NCBI GenBank assembly: GCA_963753725.1
Contig: CAVWDI010000009.1
Location: forward strand, 62,001 to 126,000
Direction: 5' to 3'
DNA: 64,000 nucleotides
Source: CAVWDI01 sp963753725
GTDB lineage: Bacteria > Chloroflexota > Anaerolineae > Anaerolineales > UBA4823
The notes under the pieces are model-generated. The model was not told the DNA's origin, searched no databases, and saw only the letters and a list, made by a program, of their open reading frames with translations. The stretch's first letter is position 1, and each line of letters begins with the position of its first letter. The translations under genes and the position numbers were made by a program. Positions 35,646 through 44,912 of this stretch are shown piece after piece.

Positions 35646-36509
35646 TTGGCGCTCACCATTACACGCTATATTCCCCCGGGAATTGGTCAAGCATTAACCA
35701 GAGCGATTGCTAAATATCTGGTAAGCCGACCTGATCTACCCCTCATTCACGCCACCCTCATCAACCAATGGGTAGCGCAGGGTCAAAAACTATCGCGTGA
35801 ACAGCTCGACCGGGTAGTGCTCGAAACAATTCAAAACTATACGCTTTCTATGTACACCCTGTTTCATTACTGGGAGAATTTGAAACCACTGGAAAAGATG
35901 ATCCGGTATGACCAACCGACTGAGAATTTGATCCAGCGCAGTCAGGAACGGGTGCACGGCGCAATGGTTGTATTCATTCATTCCTGCAATTTTGATGTTT
36001 CCTTACGAGCAGCTTCTTCCCGGGGTTTGAAGGGATTGGTACTATCCCTGCCGGAAGCCAACGAAGCTATTGAGTGGCAGCACGCTATGCGAGAGAGATC
36101 TGGTATTGAGGTAAAACCAGCCTCAATTGCGGTTCTGCGAGAAGCCACCGATCGTTTGAAGGCAGGTGAGACCGTTGTGACCGGATTGGATCGTCCTATG
36201 CCGGAATCAAAGTACAAACCGATATTCTTCGGTCGCCCGACCGCTTTGCCGGTGCACTATATTTACCTGGCATTGAAGGCGAATGTCCCGGTTGCGCTTG
36301 TGACTGCCATCAGGCAGCCCGATGGAGTTTATCAAGTGGTTTCATCGGATTTGGTTGATATGAAGGCACATCAGGACCGGCATAAGGAAGTGCTGGTCAA
36401 TGCCGAGATGATCCTGGAAATAGCTGAGGATTTTATTCAACGAGCTCCGACTCAATGGTCCGTACTGCACCCGCTGTGGCCAGAAGAAGCCGATAAGCTT
36501 CCCGTTTGA
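35646..36509 (+). CDS. LpxL/HtrB-type lysophospholipid acyltransferase family protein
   Basis: The 287-residue protein belongs to the LPLAT superfamily and resembles lipid A or phosphatidylinositol mannoside acyltransferases. The HX4D motif appears as HSCNFD (in place of the usual HX4E form), in VVFIHSCNFDVSLRAASSRGLKGLVL. Conserved acyl-acceptor regions include LDRPMPESKYKPIFFGRPTALPVHYIYLALKANVPVA. The start is unclear. TTG 35646 has no binding site, and a nearby ATG at 35603 encodes a different frame with plausible residues (MNFKPDPKQPAVWP), so a small frameshift may hide the true N-terminus. A CDP-alcohol phosphatidyltransferase gene follows 10 bases later, which supports a glycolipid role. 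Confidence 0.78.
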   Translation: MALTITRYIPPGIGQALTRAIAKYLVSRPDLPLIHATLINQWVAQGQKLSREQLDRVVLETIQNYTLSMYTLFHYWENLKPLEKMIRYDQPTENLIQRSQERVHGAMVVFIHSCNFDVSLRAASSRGLKGLVLSLPEANEAIEWQHAMRERSGIEVKPASIAVLREATDRLKAGETVVTGLDRPMPESKYKPIFFGRPTALPVHYIYLALKANVPVALVTAIRQPDGVYQVVSSDLVDMKAHQDRHKEVLVNAEMILEIAEDFIQRAPTQWSVLHPLWPEEADKLPV

Positions 36510-36519
36510 GGAGATAGAT

Positions 36520-37197
36520 ATGCCGGAAATTAAAAAGCACGTCAGGATCAATGACATACTGCTCGGACCCCTGGAGAGACCAGCGCTGCAGTGGCTGGCG
36601 GCTCACATGCCGAGATGGATGCTTCCGGATCACCTGACAATTATCGGCACGTTCGGGGCGGTTCTCATTCTTGTGAGCTACTGGCTGACGAATTATGATA
36701 AAAATTTCCTGTGGTTGGCGTCGCTTGGTTTTGTTATCAATTGGTTTGGTGACAGCCTGGACGGGACGCTGGCGCGCTACCGCAACATCCAAAGACCGAA
36801 ATATGGTTTCTTTGTCGATCATACTGTGGATGCATTCAATGAAGCTTTAATCATTTTGGGATTCGGGTTATCACCTTACCTTCGTTTTGAAATCGCCTGT
36901 TTATTGTTGATTGGTTATTTGATGATGTCTGTCCTGGTGTATGTCAGGACTTGCGTTAAAGGTGAATTTGTTATCTCTTACGTCGGTATTGGACCGACTG
37001 AAATGCGGGTGATTGCTATTCTGGCAAATACGCTGCTATTTTTCTTTGGCAACCCGACCGTGGTCTTATTTGGAATTACTGCGACCATCTTTGATGTGGT
37101 TGGTATGTTGATTGCCCTGGCTTTATTTATTGTTTTTATTGTCTCAACACTCAGCCAGGCCCGAGAATTATCCAGGATTGACCCGCAGATTGAATAA
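36520..37197 (+). CDS. CDP-alcohol phosphatidyltransferase family protein
   Basis: This multi-pass membrane enzyme (225 residues) transfers a phosphatidyl or phosphoalcohol group from a CDP-activated donor. The family motif DG(x)2AR(x)8G(x)3D(x)3D is complete: DGTLARYRNIQRPKYGFFVD followed by HTVD. At least five hydrophobic segments are visible. GAGGAGATAGAT precedes the ATG. Directly upstream is an LPLAT-type acyltransferase gene, and directly downstream a sugar-binding-protein gene. The acceptor alcohol (inositol phosphate, glycerol phosphate or another polyol) cannot be told from the sequence. Confidence 0.9.
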   Translation: MPEIKKHVRINDILLGPLERPALQWLAAHMPRWMLPDHLTIIGTFGAVLILVSYWLTNYDKNFLWLASLGFVINWFGDSLDGTLARYRNIQRPKYGFFVDHTVDAFNEALIILGFGLSPYLRFEIACLLLIGYLMMSVLVYVRTCVKGEFVISYVGIGPTEMRVIAILANTLLFFFGNPTVVLFGITATIFDVVGMLIALALFIVFIVSTLSQARELSRIDPQIE

Positions 37198-37212
37198 CCA
37201 GGGGGATAAAAA

Positions 37213-38583
37213 TTGAAATTTTGGTTTTATCTAAGGATTCGGAATTGTAGAACCTGCTTGTTGTTTACAGGTCTCTTGATCGTTTTTACGCTTGGACTGC
37301 TAACCGCTGGATGCAATCCAAATTCGGAGACACCTGTCATCGATTCAACCATCGACCAGCCTGCTGAAAATGGTACCAGCACGGTTCCAACTCCTACCAG
37401 GCCAATCCCAACAATCGCTTTATTAGTATATACACCCACATCAACCCCAATACTTTCGTCAACTCCCACACCTGGAAGCATCGTGAATCCCCAGATTTCC
37501 GGTGAAATTGAGTTGTGGCATCCATACCAGACCGGGAGTCTCGAAAAGGCTGCTATGGATAAAGTGGTTGAGAACGCGAGTGTATCCTTTCCGAACTTGA
37601 ACCTGACGGTATTGGAGGTGCCTGCAAGTGAAATCGGGCGCGATTACCAGATCGATTTCGTTGCGGGCGCAGGACCTGATTTAGTGATCATGAACAATGA
37701 TCTATTGGGAAACATGGCTCGCTCAGGTTTCGTTGAAGAACTGAAGCCCGAATCAGATCAAGCGCTCGATCAATTTGTCCCGCAAACGATTGAAGGGCTG
37801 CAAGTAGATGGAAGTCTGTATGGCGTACCGAAGTCATACTCAAGCGTGATCCTGTACTATAGAAAATCAATGCTGGAAACTGCTCCCCGCACGACGAATG
37901 ATTTACTTCAAATGGTGCGAGGCGAGAAATCTTTCGTTTCTGTGCTCAGTTCCTATCATCTTTTTGGATGGGCGGGCGCCTTTGGCGGGGAACTGCTCGA
38001 TGAAAATAAGCGCTGTATCGCTGACCAATCTGGCTGGGTGGAAGCCTTGAATTATCTGGTCGAATTAAAATCTGCTGGCGCGCTTTTTATTGAGGACCAC
38101 CAGGCTGCAGAGCAGATGTTCCTGAACGGCGAGCGAGCCATGTTTGTAAACGGTTCGTGGGAACTGAATAAGTACATTGAAGCATTTGAGGATGACTTGG
38201 GGACGATCATCCTTCCGCATGGACCTGCCGCTGGGGCTGCTCCTTTAATCGGCGTTGAGGGGATTTTTCTCAATCCGAATTCGCAATTCAAAGAAGCTGC
38301 GTTGGAAGTCGCCCATTTCATGACCTCTCCAGCATCGATGAAAGAATTTGTTGATACCGGCCGCTTTCTGCCAGCACGAGCAGAAATTGATTCCCAAAAC
38401 GAGTATTACCTGGCGCTGGGCAGACCGCCTGTAAATGGAGTAGCAATCCCGCAAGATGAAGAATTCAGCAATTATTGGATTCCATTTGGTGAGATGTTTG
38501 TAAGTGTTTTGAATGGTGAAGTTTCAGCGGCTGAGGGTGTTTCCAGGGCGTGCAGTTTAATGAATTCAGCTAACGGTAAATAA
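37213..38583 (+). CDS. Family 1 extracellular solute-binding lipoprotein
   Basis: The product binds sugars or related solutes outside the cell. It has a hydrophobic signal peptide ending in the lipobox LTAGC, a Thr/Pro linker (STVPTPTRPIPTIALLVYTP), and then the family 1 fold (GEIELWHPYQTGSLEKAAMDKVVE, GAGPDLVIMNNDLLGNMARSGFV, YGVPKSYSSVILYYRKSML). The start is TTG 37213, preceded by GGGGG. It follows the CDP-alcohol phosphatidyltransferase gene by 15 bases. No permease or ATPase gene is adjacent, so a shared transporter elsewhere is likely. Confidence 0.87.
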   Translation: MKFWFYLRIRNCRTCLLFTGLLIVFTLGLLTAGCNPNSETPVIDSTIDQPAENGTSTVPTPTRPIPTIALLVYTPTSTPILSSTPTPGSIVNPQISGEIELWHPYQTGSLEKAAMDKVVENASVSFPNLNLTVLEVPASEIGRDYQIDFVAGAGPDLVIMNNDLLGNMARSGFVEELKPESDQALDQFVPQTIEGLQVDGSLYGVPKSYSSVILYYRKSMLETAPRTTNDLLQMVRGEKSFVSVLSSYHLFGWAGAFGGELLDENKRCIADQSGWVEALNYLVELKSAGALFIEDHQAAEQMFLNGERAMFVNGSWELNKYIEAFEDDLGTIILPHGPAAGAAPLIGVEGIFLNPNSQFKEAALEVAHFMTSPASMKEFVDTGRFLPARAEIDSQNEYYLALGRPPVNGVAIPQDEEFSNYWIPFGEMFVSVLNGEVSAAEGVSRACSLMNSANGK

Positions 38584-38595
38584 TATGGGATCAAT

Positions 38596-39950
38596 ATGAA
38601 TCAAAATATAGATTGGAAAAATGCGGTCAACAGCACGGTAAATAACTTGTCTTCATTGATCCAGCTGGATACCACCAATCCGCCGGGGAATGAATTGCCG
38701 GCAGTCCAGCTGATCAGGGATATTCTCCTGGAAAACAGCATCCCTGAAGAGTCGATCAATTTGATCGACTGCGGGTCAAACCGCGGAAACCTGGTGGCCA
38801 GGCTGTGCGGGGATGGTTCCGCACGCCCGCTGCTGCTGACCGGACATGTAGATGTTGTCCCGGTAGAGCGAGAATTTTGGAGCCGCGATCCTTTTGGTGG
38901 AGAGGTGGCGGAAGATTGTGTTTGGGGGCGCGGCGCGATGGATATGAAGGGTACCGTGGCAATCATACCTGCAGGCATTTATCCTGGCATACCAACAGCA
39001 GCTACCTTTGAAGAGAGATTTGATTTTTGCAGCCATCGCCGACGAAGAGACGACATTTCGAATATGGTTCGCGCTATCTGGTGAACAACCACCTTGATTT
39101 GATCGACGCTGAATATGCGCTGTGTGAAGAGGGCGGTAAAACAATGCCATCTGTACGGCAAGCGCATATACCATATCCAGGTAGCGCAAAAGGGTGTGTG
39201 CTGGCTGAGCGCCAGGACCAACGGCACACCGGGGCATGCTTCCATGCCGCACGAGGACAATGCTGTGTTTCACCTGGCGGAAGCGTTAGAAAAGCTGGGC
39301 AAAGCGAAATACCTGCCATTCCATATCACACCTCTGGCGAAGCAGATGCTGGAGACGTTGTCGCGCAGTTCAACTTTCCCAAAAAGCCTGGTTTATTCGA
39401 TGCTCCGCTATCCAATATTTACCCGATATATCCTGGATAGGCTGCCTGAAAATGACAGGCTGGAAATTCTAGCCATGACCAGCAATACCATCAGTCCCAC
39501 TGTGCTTAAGGCTGGATCGAAAACCAATGTGATCCCATCGCAGGCTGAAGCCCACATCGACTGCCGCACGCTGCCCGGTTTCACCCCGCAGGATGCCATG
39601 CAGAGAAATTCTGGACATCACCGGACCTGGGTTGGAGCTGGAGACTCTGGATACATCTGTCGGACCACAGGTTCCCCTGGATTCAGCACTCTATAAAGTA
39701 ATGGAGAAATCGCTCCGTAAAATGGATCCGGAAGGGGTGATCATTCCTTATATGTCCCCCGGAGCATCGGATGCGGTCGAATACAACAAAGGGGGTATAA
39801 AAGTTTACGGTTTTTCGCCGGGTATCGTGCCGGATGGTTTTCCGCTTTGTCGAATTGATTCACGGACACGATGAACGCATCCCGATTGAAACCATTCGTA
39901 CCGGACTGCAGGCATTATGGGGGGTTGTCAGCGAGTTTTGCTGCACGTAA
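38596..39950 (+). pseudogene. M20-family metallopeptidase, five frame breaks
   Basis: The frames together encode a zinc-dependent M20/ArgE/CPG2-like peptidase. The metal ligands are all recognisable across frames: the His and Asp of LTGHVDVVPV, the Asp of GRGAMDMKGTVAI, the Glu pair of IADEETT, and the histidine of NGTPGHASMP. Frame changes fall near 38970, 39057, 39145, 39597 and 39842, about one every 250 bases. Coding signal is preserved on both sides of each break, so either the sequence here is poor or the decay is recent. The intact product would have about 450 residues, ending at the stop 39948-39950. Confidence 0.85.
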
Positions 39951-39955
39951 ACAGC

Positions 39956-40863
39956 ATGGATGTCGTAACCGGCGCCTTTGGTTATATCAGTCGTTATATC
40001 GCTGCCCATTTGCTTGAATCCGGCAGGCGTGTAAAAACCATCACGACCCATGTGGACAAGCTCAACCCGTTTGCAGAGCAGGTAAAGGCTTTTCCGTACA
40101 ACTTTGATCGTCCTGACCATCCTTATAGACAGCTTCAACGGGGTGGATACGCTTTATAACACCTATTGGGTAAGCTTCAACCACGGCGACGGTTACATTT
40201 TCATAGGCGGTAGAAAACACGCGGCTCTAGTTCCGATGCGCAACTGAAGCGGGCGTCAAAAAATCGTGCATATCAGCGTCACAAACCCTGCGCTGGATTC
40301 GCGGCTGCCTTATTACCAGGGAAAAGCGCACAGGAAGAAGCTTTAAAAGAATGCGGGGTTCCGTATTCGATCACTCGTCCCACGCTTGTTTTTGGTAAAG
40401 AGGACATCCTGGTAAACAATATCGCCTGGTTGATGCGTAAATTCCCAGTTTTCCCGATCTTCGGTGACGGTGGGACATACTGTGTCCAGCCGGTGTATGT
40501 CGGCGATCTGGCTAGAATCGCAATTGCATCAGTCGAGCAAAACGAAATAATCCCAATCGATGCCATCGGACCGGAAAATTATACTTTTGAAGCTTTTATA
40601 CATTTGATCGCGGATACGATTGGGAGGCGGGTTGTGTTCATGAAAATGCCGCCCACCCTGGGCATCTTTTTTGGAAAGCTGGTTGCGAATATACCTGCGG
40701 GATGTGATCCTCACGCAGCAGGAAATTGAGGGTCTAATGGCGAACCCTGCTCACCTCGCAGCAGAAGCCAAATAGGGATACCAAATTCTCCCACTGGTTG
40801 GCGGAAAATAAACGAACGATTGGCGCCAGTTACTCTTCCGAACTGGATCGGCATTTTCGCTGA
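39956..40863 (+). pseudogene. NAD-dependent epimerase/dehydratase-like protein, multiple frame breaks
   Basis: The product would be an atypical short-chain dehydrogenase of the NmrA/NDUFA9-like group. It begins with the Rossmann motif VTGAFGYISRYIA, continues with VPYSITRPTLVFGKEDILVNNIAW and YVGDLARIAIASVEQNEIIPIDAIGPENYTFEAF, and ends at the stop 40861-40863. The start is ATG 39956, 6 bases after the peptidase stop. At least four breaks occur (near 40110-40160, 40200-40260, 40330 and 40700). Conservation is good within each frame segment. It is probably part of an operon with the peptidase. Function beyond the fold is not assignable. Confidence 0.8.
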
Positions 40864-40898
40864 GAACCAAAAACTGCTTTCAGGCAGAGTTAAGCTTA

Positions 40899-43053
40899 TC
40901 AGCGGTATATGATTGGTAGTTCTATCTTGATATCCGATTCGAAATTAGCCGTTACGGTCTTGTTAACATCCATGTTCAGGTTGCAAATCCCGCTGCCGCT
41001 GCAATCCCCGCTCCAACCGGTAAAAGTTGAACCAGGATCTGCAGATGGAGTCAGGATGACGAGTGTACCTTGCGGAAATTCTTCCTGGCAGTTACTGCCG
41101 CAGTCGATCCCCGCTGGCTGGCTGGTCACATCACCGCTGCCACTGCCCGATCAAGTTGACTGTCAACGAATACTTCTTTTCAAATGTGGCTTCCACACTA
41201 TTGGCGGAATCCATCGTGACCACACAATTACCGGTTCCGCCGCAGGCGCCGCTCCAACCGCTGAAAACCGAATCTTCATCCGGCGCAGCGGAAAGTGTGA
41301 TCTTGTCGTCTTCCATAAAGAATTCACTACAATCCGCTCCGCAGTTTATTCCTGTTGGTGAACTGGTTACCAGCCCATCCCCTGTCCCTGACTTGGTGAC
41401 AGTCAACTGGTAAATATCCACCTGTTTCATAGGCGCCCATATCAACGACCGCATCGCCGTCGGCATTCCCGTCCTGGATGCGAGCTTTGCCGTCCAGGTC
41501 GGTAAGCACACCTTCCGGAACATAATCGTTTTCACCTTTGTCAACAGCTGGTGAGGTGGATTGAAGGCGCAGATTTCCGCTTGTGGTTGGCGCCGTTGAA
41601 GGATCGATATCTTCTAAGAATAAGGGGTCTTCATCGATATTCCCGCCGCCGTCCACATAGGTGCCGCTGATCCAACTGCTGTCGCTCACGCCAGCCCCCT
41701 GAACCAGACTTTGTGCAATTAGAACTGTAGCAGTGAAATTGTAGATCGTTCCGGTAATATTGTTAGTGATAATGTTTCCATCACTGCCCAGATTGTTCCA
41801 CACGATGCAATTCAATAAGCTTGGGTTGTTGATACCGTTAACACCAGTATTGTATATTGCCCCACCTTCCCAGATTAGGCATAATTTCCGGAGAATGTGA
41901 CATTTATCATGGTGGGACTGCTGTTTCCATCTTTGCCATTATTGACCATCGCTCCGCCACGTTCTTATGGTCAGAGTTTCCAGAAAAGACGACATTACTT
42001 AGTGTTGGGTTGCTTTCACCGCTTGGTACGGCCATCATTGTACATTGCCCCACCACTGCCGTTTGTTGCTGAATTTCCAGAGAAAATGACATTGGTCATC
42101 GTGGGGCTGCTGGTTCCATCATTGAATCCATCATTGTATATTGCCCCGCCATTACTTGATAGCTGTATTTGTTGATGAAAGGACACATCACTCAAATCCG
42201 GCGAACTGTTACCACCCACTCCAGAGCCCAAGTTGTACAATGCACCACCTCGTTCGTTAGCCCAGTTACCGAAAATGTGACATTGCTCAGACTGGGACTG
42301 CTGGTTCCGCCGTTTCCATTATTGACATCGCCCCGCCGTGTATCTTTTGCATAATTTCCTGAGAAGATTAATGTTTACAAGGGTGGGACTGCATTCATTT
42401 GTTGCTCCATCACCAGAGCAGTAGAATCCGCCGCCCCATTTTTGGGATCAATTATCGCCATCCGCCTGTCCGGCGGTGATGGTGAAACCATCCAGCACGG
42501 TACTCTTGGTGATTGGCGGGCTGACGCCGTAAGCATAAACCACGTGGATGGAATTGGCGCTGATGATATCGGTAGTCGTGAGTACCACGCCGTTTGTAAT
42601 CTGTGTCATCCCCGTCGATATCGCCGCTTAAAACTGTTAAATTAGTCTTCCCAATCACGCTCAGATCTTAACAGTCTCTGTAGCGGCAAAACCGCCGTAT
42701 ATTGCCACGCCGCTCTTCAATTGGAATGTGTCGCTGATTTCGATACCCGGGGTGTAGACGCCGGCTGCCACCCAGATTTCATCGCCGCTTACAGCAGCGG
42801 TTATGGCAGTTTGAATATCGGTGTATGCCTTATCCCAGGTCGAGCCGTCTGAGCCGTCACCATCCTTGGCAACCCGGAAGATGCTGCCGGGAGCTTCCGG
42901 TGCATAGATCGCTTCACGCGGATTAATGTCGTCAGCATTTAAAGTGTATTTTCCCGCACTTGCTAGGGAGGTCAATGCGGCAGCTAATCCTAATCCGATG
43001 ACCAGGACCAGGGACAATACGACCATATTTCGTAATGAGAATCGATTGGACAT
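40899..43053 (-). pseudogene. Secreted beta-helix surface protein with InlB-type repeats, multiple frame breaks
   Basis: The N-terminus has a signal peptide (MVVLSLVLVIGLGLAAALTSLASA) and the Pmp-like passenger start (DKAYTDIQTAITAAVSGDEIWVAAGVYTPG). The middle carries right-handed beta-helix repeats of the form NVIFSGNSATNGSGGAMYND at 41.8-42.4 kb. A choice-of-anchor style block follows (SPAVDKGENDYVPEGVLTDLDGKARIQDG). Two InlB-type B-repeats close the protein (TFTGWSGDCSGSGICNLNMD and VFSGWSGACGGTGNCVVTMD). At least six changes of frame occur. The intact protein would be about 715 residues and serve as a surface adhesin or carbohydrate-binding scaffold. Confidence 0.8.
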
Positions 43054-43156
43054 GTTCTGTTCCTCCTGTTATCGAAAAACCTGCTAAGCAAATAACAATG
43101 GAATAAATTTATAAATTAAGCTAAAATACCTGCTGCGCGATTATAACATTAGATAA

Positions 43157-43190
43157 TAAAAGGCTGTCCCAATTTTGGGACAGCCTCAGG
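43157..43190. terminator. Palindrome with terminator-type stem
   Basis: AGGCTGTCCC pairs perfectly with GGGACAGCCT around AATTTT. No T-run follows on the plus strand (CAGG), but on the minus strand the stem is followed by TTTTATTATC, so it most likely terminates the minus-strand beta-helix fragment at 43248. It shares its stem with the other terminators. Confidence 0.65.
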
Positions 43191-43247
43191 AAAATCGATA
43201 TTGATCTTAATATAATTCGGTATAGAGATGGTCTTAATCTGTTCCCA

Positions 43248-43640
43248 TCAGCGGAATACAACCGGTAGGTAAATATCGTATTTGTAATCAATTTGAAATT
43301 CGTAAGCGCCTATATCTATGATTGCTTTGCCATCTGAATTTCCATCAACCTTGCGCGTTTCTCCATCCAGGTCGGTCGGTACACCAGCGATGAACTCATC
43401 CTTTCCAACATCTATGGTTGGTGAAGTGCTTTGCAGGCGCAGATTCCCGGGTAGTGGTGGGAGCTTCTGTGGGATTGATATCGAGAATAAAAAGTGGATC
43501 GCTAACCAGATTTCCGCCGCCGTTCACATCGCTGGTATACGATATCCATTTGATACTGCCGCCCGAACCATGTACTAAACTTTGTGTCAGAGAGATAGCT
43601 GAATAACCTGCAGTCTCAACTGGAATGGAACCTGCTTTCT
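43248..43640 (-). pseudogene. 5'-truncated fragment of a second beta-helix surface protein
   Basis: The minus strand encodes the C-terminal part of a protein related to the one at 40899-43053: AISLTQSLVHGSGG, NLVSDPLFILDINPTEAPTT, then after a one-base break NLRLQSTSPTIDVGKDEFIAG and DIGAYEFQIDY. It ends with IYLPVVFR and a stop at 43248. The N-terminal part is missing: homology begins abruptly near 43640, where a cNMP-domain remnant starts on the other strand. The intergenic terminator-like palindrome lies just downstream. Confidence 0.75.
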
Positions 43641-43966
43641 AAAGGGGATTACTTTTTAATGAGGGCGATGATGCGGATGGGTTGTACTTTCTGCTGGATG
43701 GCTATTTGAATGGTGGTGCCCACGACCAGAGGGTGAAGATCGGGGATACTTGTGATCTTGACCCGGGTGAAACGATTGGTGAATATGCCATGCTGACAGG
43801 CGAGCCGAGAGCGGCAAGCGTTTACGCTGCCAGTGAAGTGGATGTGGTGAAAATACCCAATTCTACTTTTGACAATCTGGTGGATGAATATCCTGGGATG
43901 ATGGTTATACTATCCAGGGGGATCGTCAGGCGGCAGCAGACGGCATCGATACGCGCCCGGGTTTAA
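43636..43966 (+). pseudogene. Cyclic-nucleotide-binding domain fragment
   Basis: Across two frames the plus strand encodes the second half of a cNMP-binding domain: KGDYF then NEGDDADGLYFLLDGYL, followed by DPGETIGEYAMLTGEPRAASVYA with the phosphate-binding cassette (GE...RAA), and VKIPNSTFDNLVDEYPGMMVILSRGIVRR. The N-terminal half of the domain and everything before it are absent. The fragment begins where the beta-helix fragment on the other strand stops, so the junction near 43640 looks like a rearrangement point. Confidence 0.75.
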
Positions 43967-43977
43967 CTCAAGTGATG

Positions 43978-44176
43978 ATTGAAAGGGGGATTGCTTCACC
44001 CTGGAAGAAGCGTCCAGGTTTCGCAAATATTGGTGGTCGGGAGGGAGATTACGTCACTTTGGGAAAGCGCCATGGTTCGCAAAGAAATTATCTGCGAGGA
44101 CCAGTGGGACGAAGCAGTCCCCTGTGAGGAAAAAGATTGCTTCACCCTGGATGGTTTCTCCAGGGTGAAGCAATGA
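43978..44176. repeat. Dispersed repeat remnants with inverted arms
   Basis: GATTGCTTCACCCTGGA occurs at about 43991 and again near 44137, where it is followed by its reverse complement TCCAGGGTGAAGCAATGA. In between, TGCGAGGACCAGTGGGACGA and AAGCAGTCCC resemble the widespread intergenic motif of GCGAGG...CGAAGCAATC type seen in Chloroflexota genomes. No gene is supported here. Confidence 0.55.
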
Positions 44177-44195
44177 CTAATCAATATCACCCAAC

Positions 44196-44811
44196 TCAAG
44201 CTAAAAGGTTTTTCAGGACCGCGTGAGATTTTGTGTCAACTTCTACATGCAGGGAATCGTTGTGCGAATCCATGGTCACCACAGCCGGGAAATCTACCAC
44301 CTCGATAACCCACATTGCTTCCGGTACGCCAAAATCGAGTTTATAAACATCCAGGACTTTTGTAACCGATTGGGCGATCAGTGAGGCGGCCCCGCCGATA
44401 GCGTGCAGGTATACTCCAGGGACGTCATGGCAGGCTCCCAGGGTTTTGGGTCCCATACCGCCCTTACCCACCACACCTTTTATATTAAAATGATGCATCA
44501 CATCCGACTGGTAGGGTTCCTCGCGTGCTGGTGGTTGGTCCAGCGGCCACAAAGCGGTAATCACCGCTCTCCAATCCGGATACGACCGGACCGCAGTGAT
44601 ACAGCACACCGCCATCTAAATATGGTTTGATGGCTTCATAAACGGCCAGGTCATCACCTTCCGGTGACCTGGTTTTCTTAACAAAGGTTTCAACCATCCA
44701 TTTGTGGACGGTATCCCTTCCGGTGATCATAACGCCGGATAAAGCCACAGGGTCACCTACTTTTAAACTACGGATAGTTTCGTCGCTGATGGGGATTGAT
44801 ATTTTTTGCAT
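44196..44811 (-). CDS. Class I fumarate hydratase, beta (C-terminal) subunit (one frameshift)
   Basis: With its partner at 44913-45785, this forms a two-subunit iron-sulfur fumarase that interconverts fumarate and malate. Diagnostic parts are VGDPVALSGVMITGRDTVHKWM, GVLYHCGPVVSG, AAGPTTSTR and KGGMGPKTLGACHDVPGVYLHAIGGAASL. The frame breaks at 44519-44520, where one extra base turns TSTRE into a premature stop; the corrected protein has about 204 residues. A closely related tartrate dehydratase is the main alternative. Confidence 0.88.
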
Positions 44812-44912
44812 AATTTCCTACTGTTGTTTAAGTTCTAATAAAATTTTTGTTTTTTATTATTTACGCTTATCCGAAATAATCTCAGGCGTAGACGGTAAAT
44901 TATTATTCTTTT

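Noticed and set aside
42016..42240. Short plus and minus frames in the beta-helix zone as separate genes
   Set aside because: The minus-strand pieces join into one protein by repeat pattern; the plus-strand pieces are shadows.
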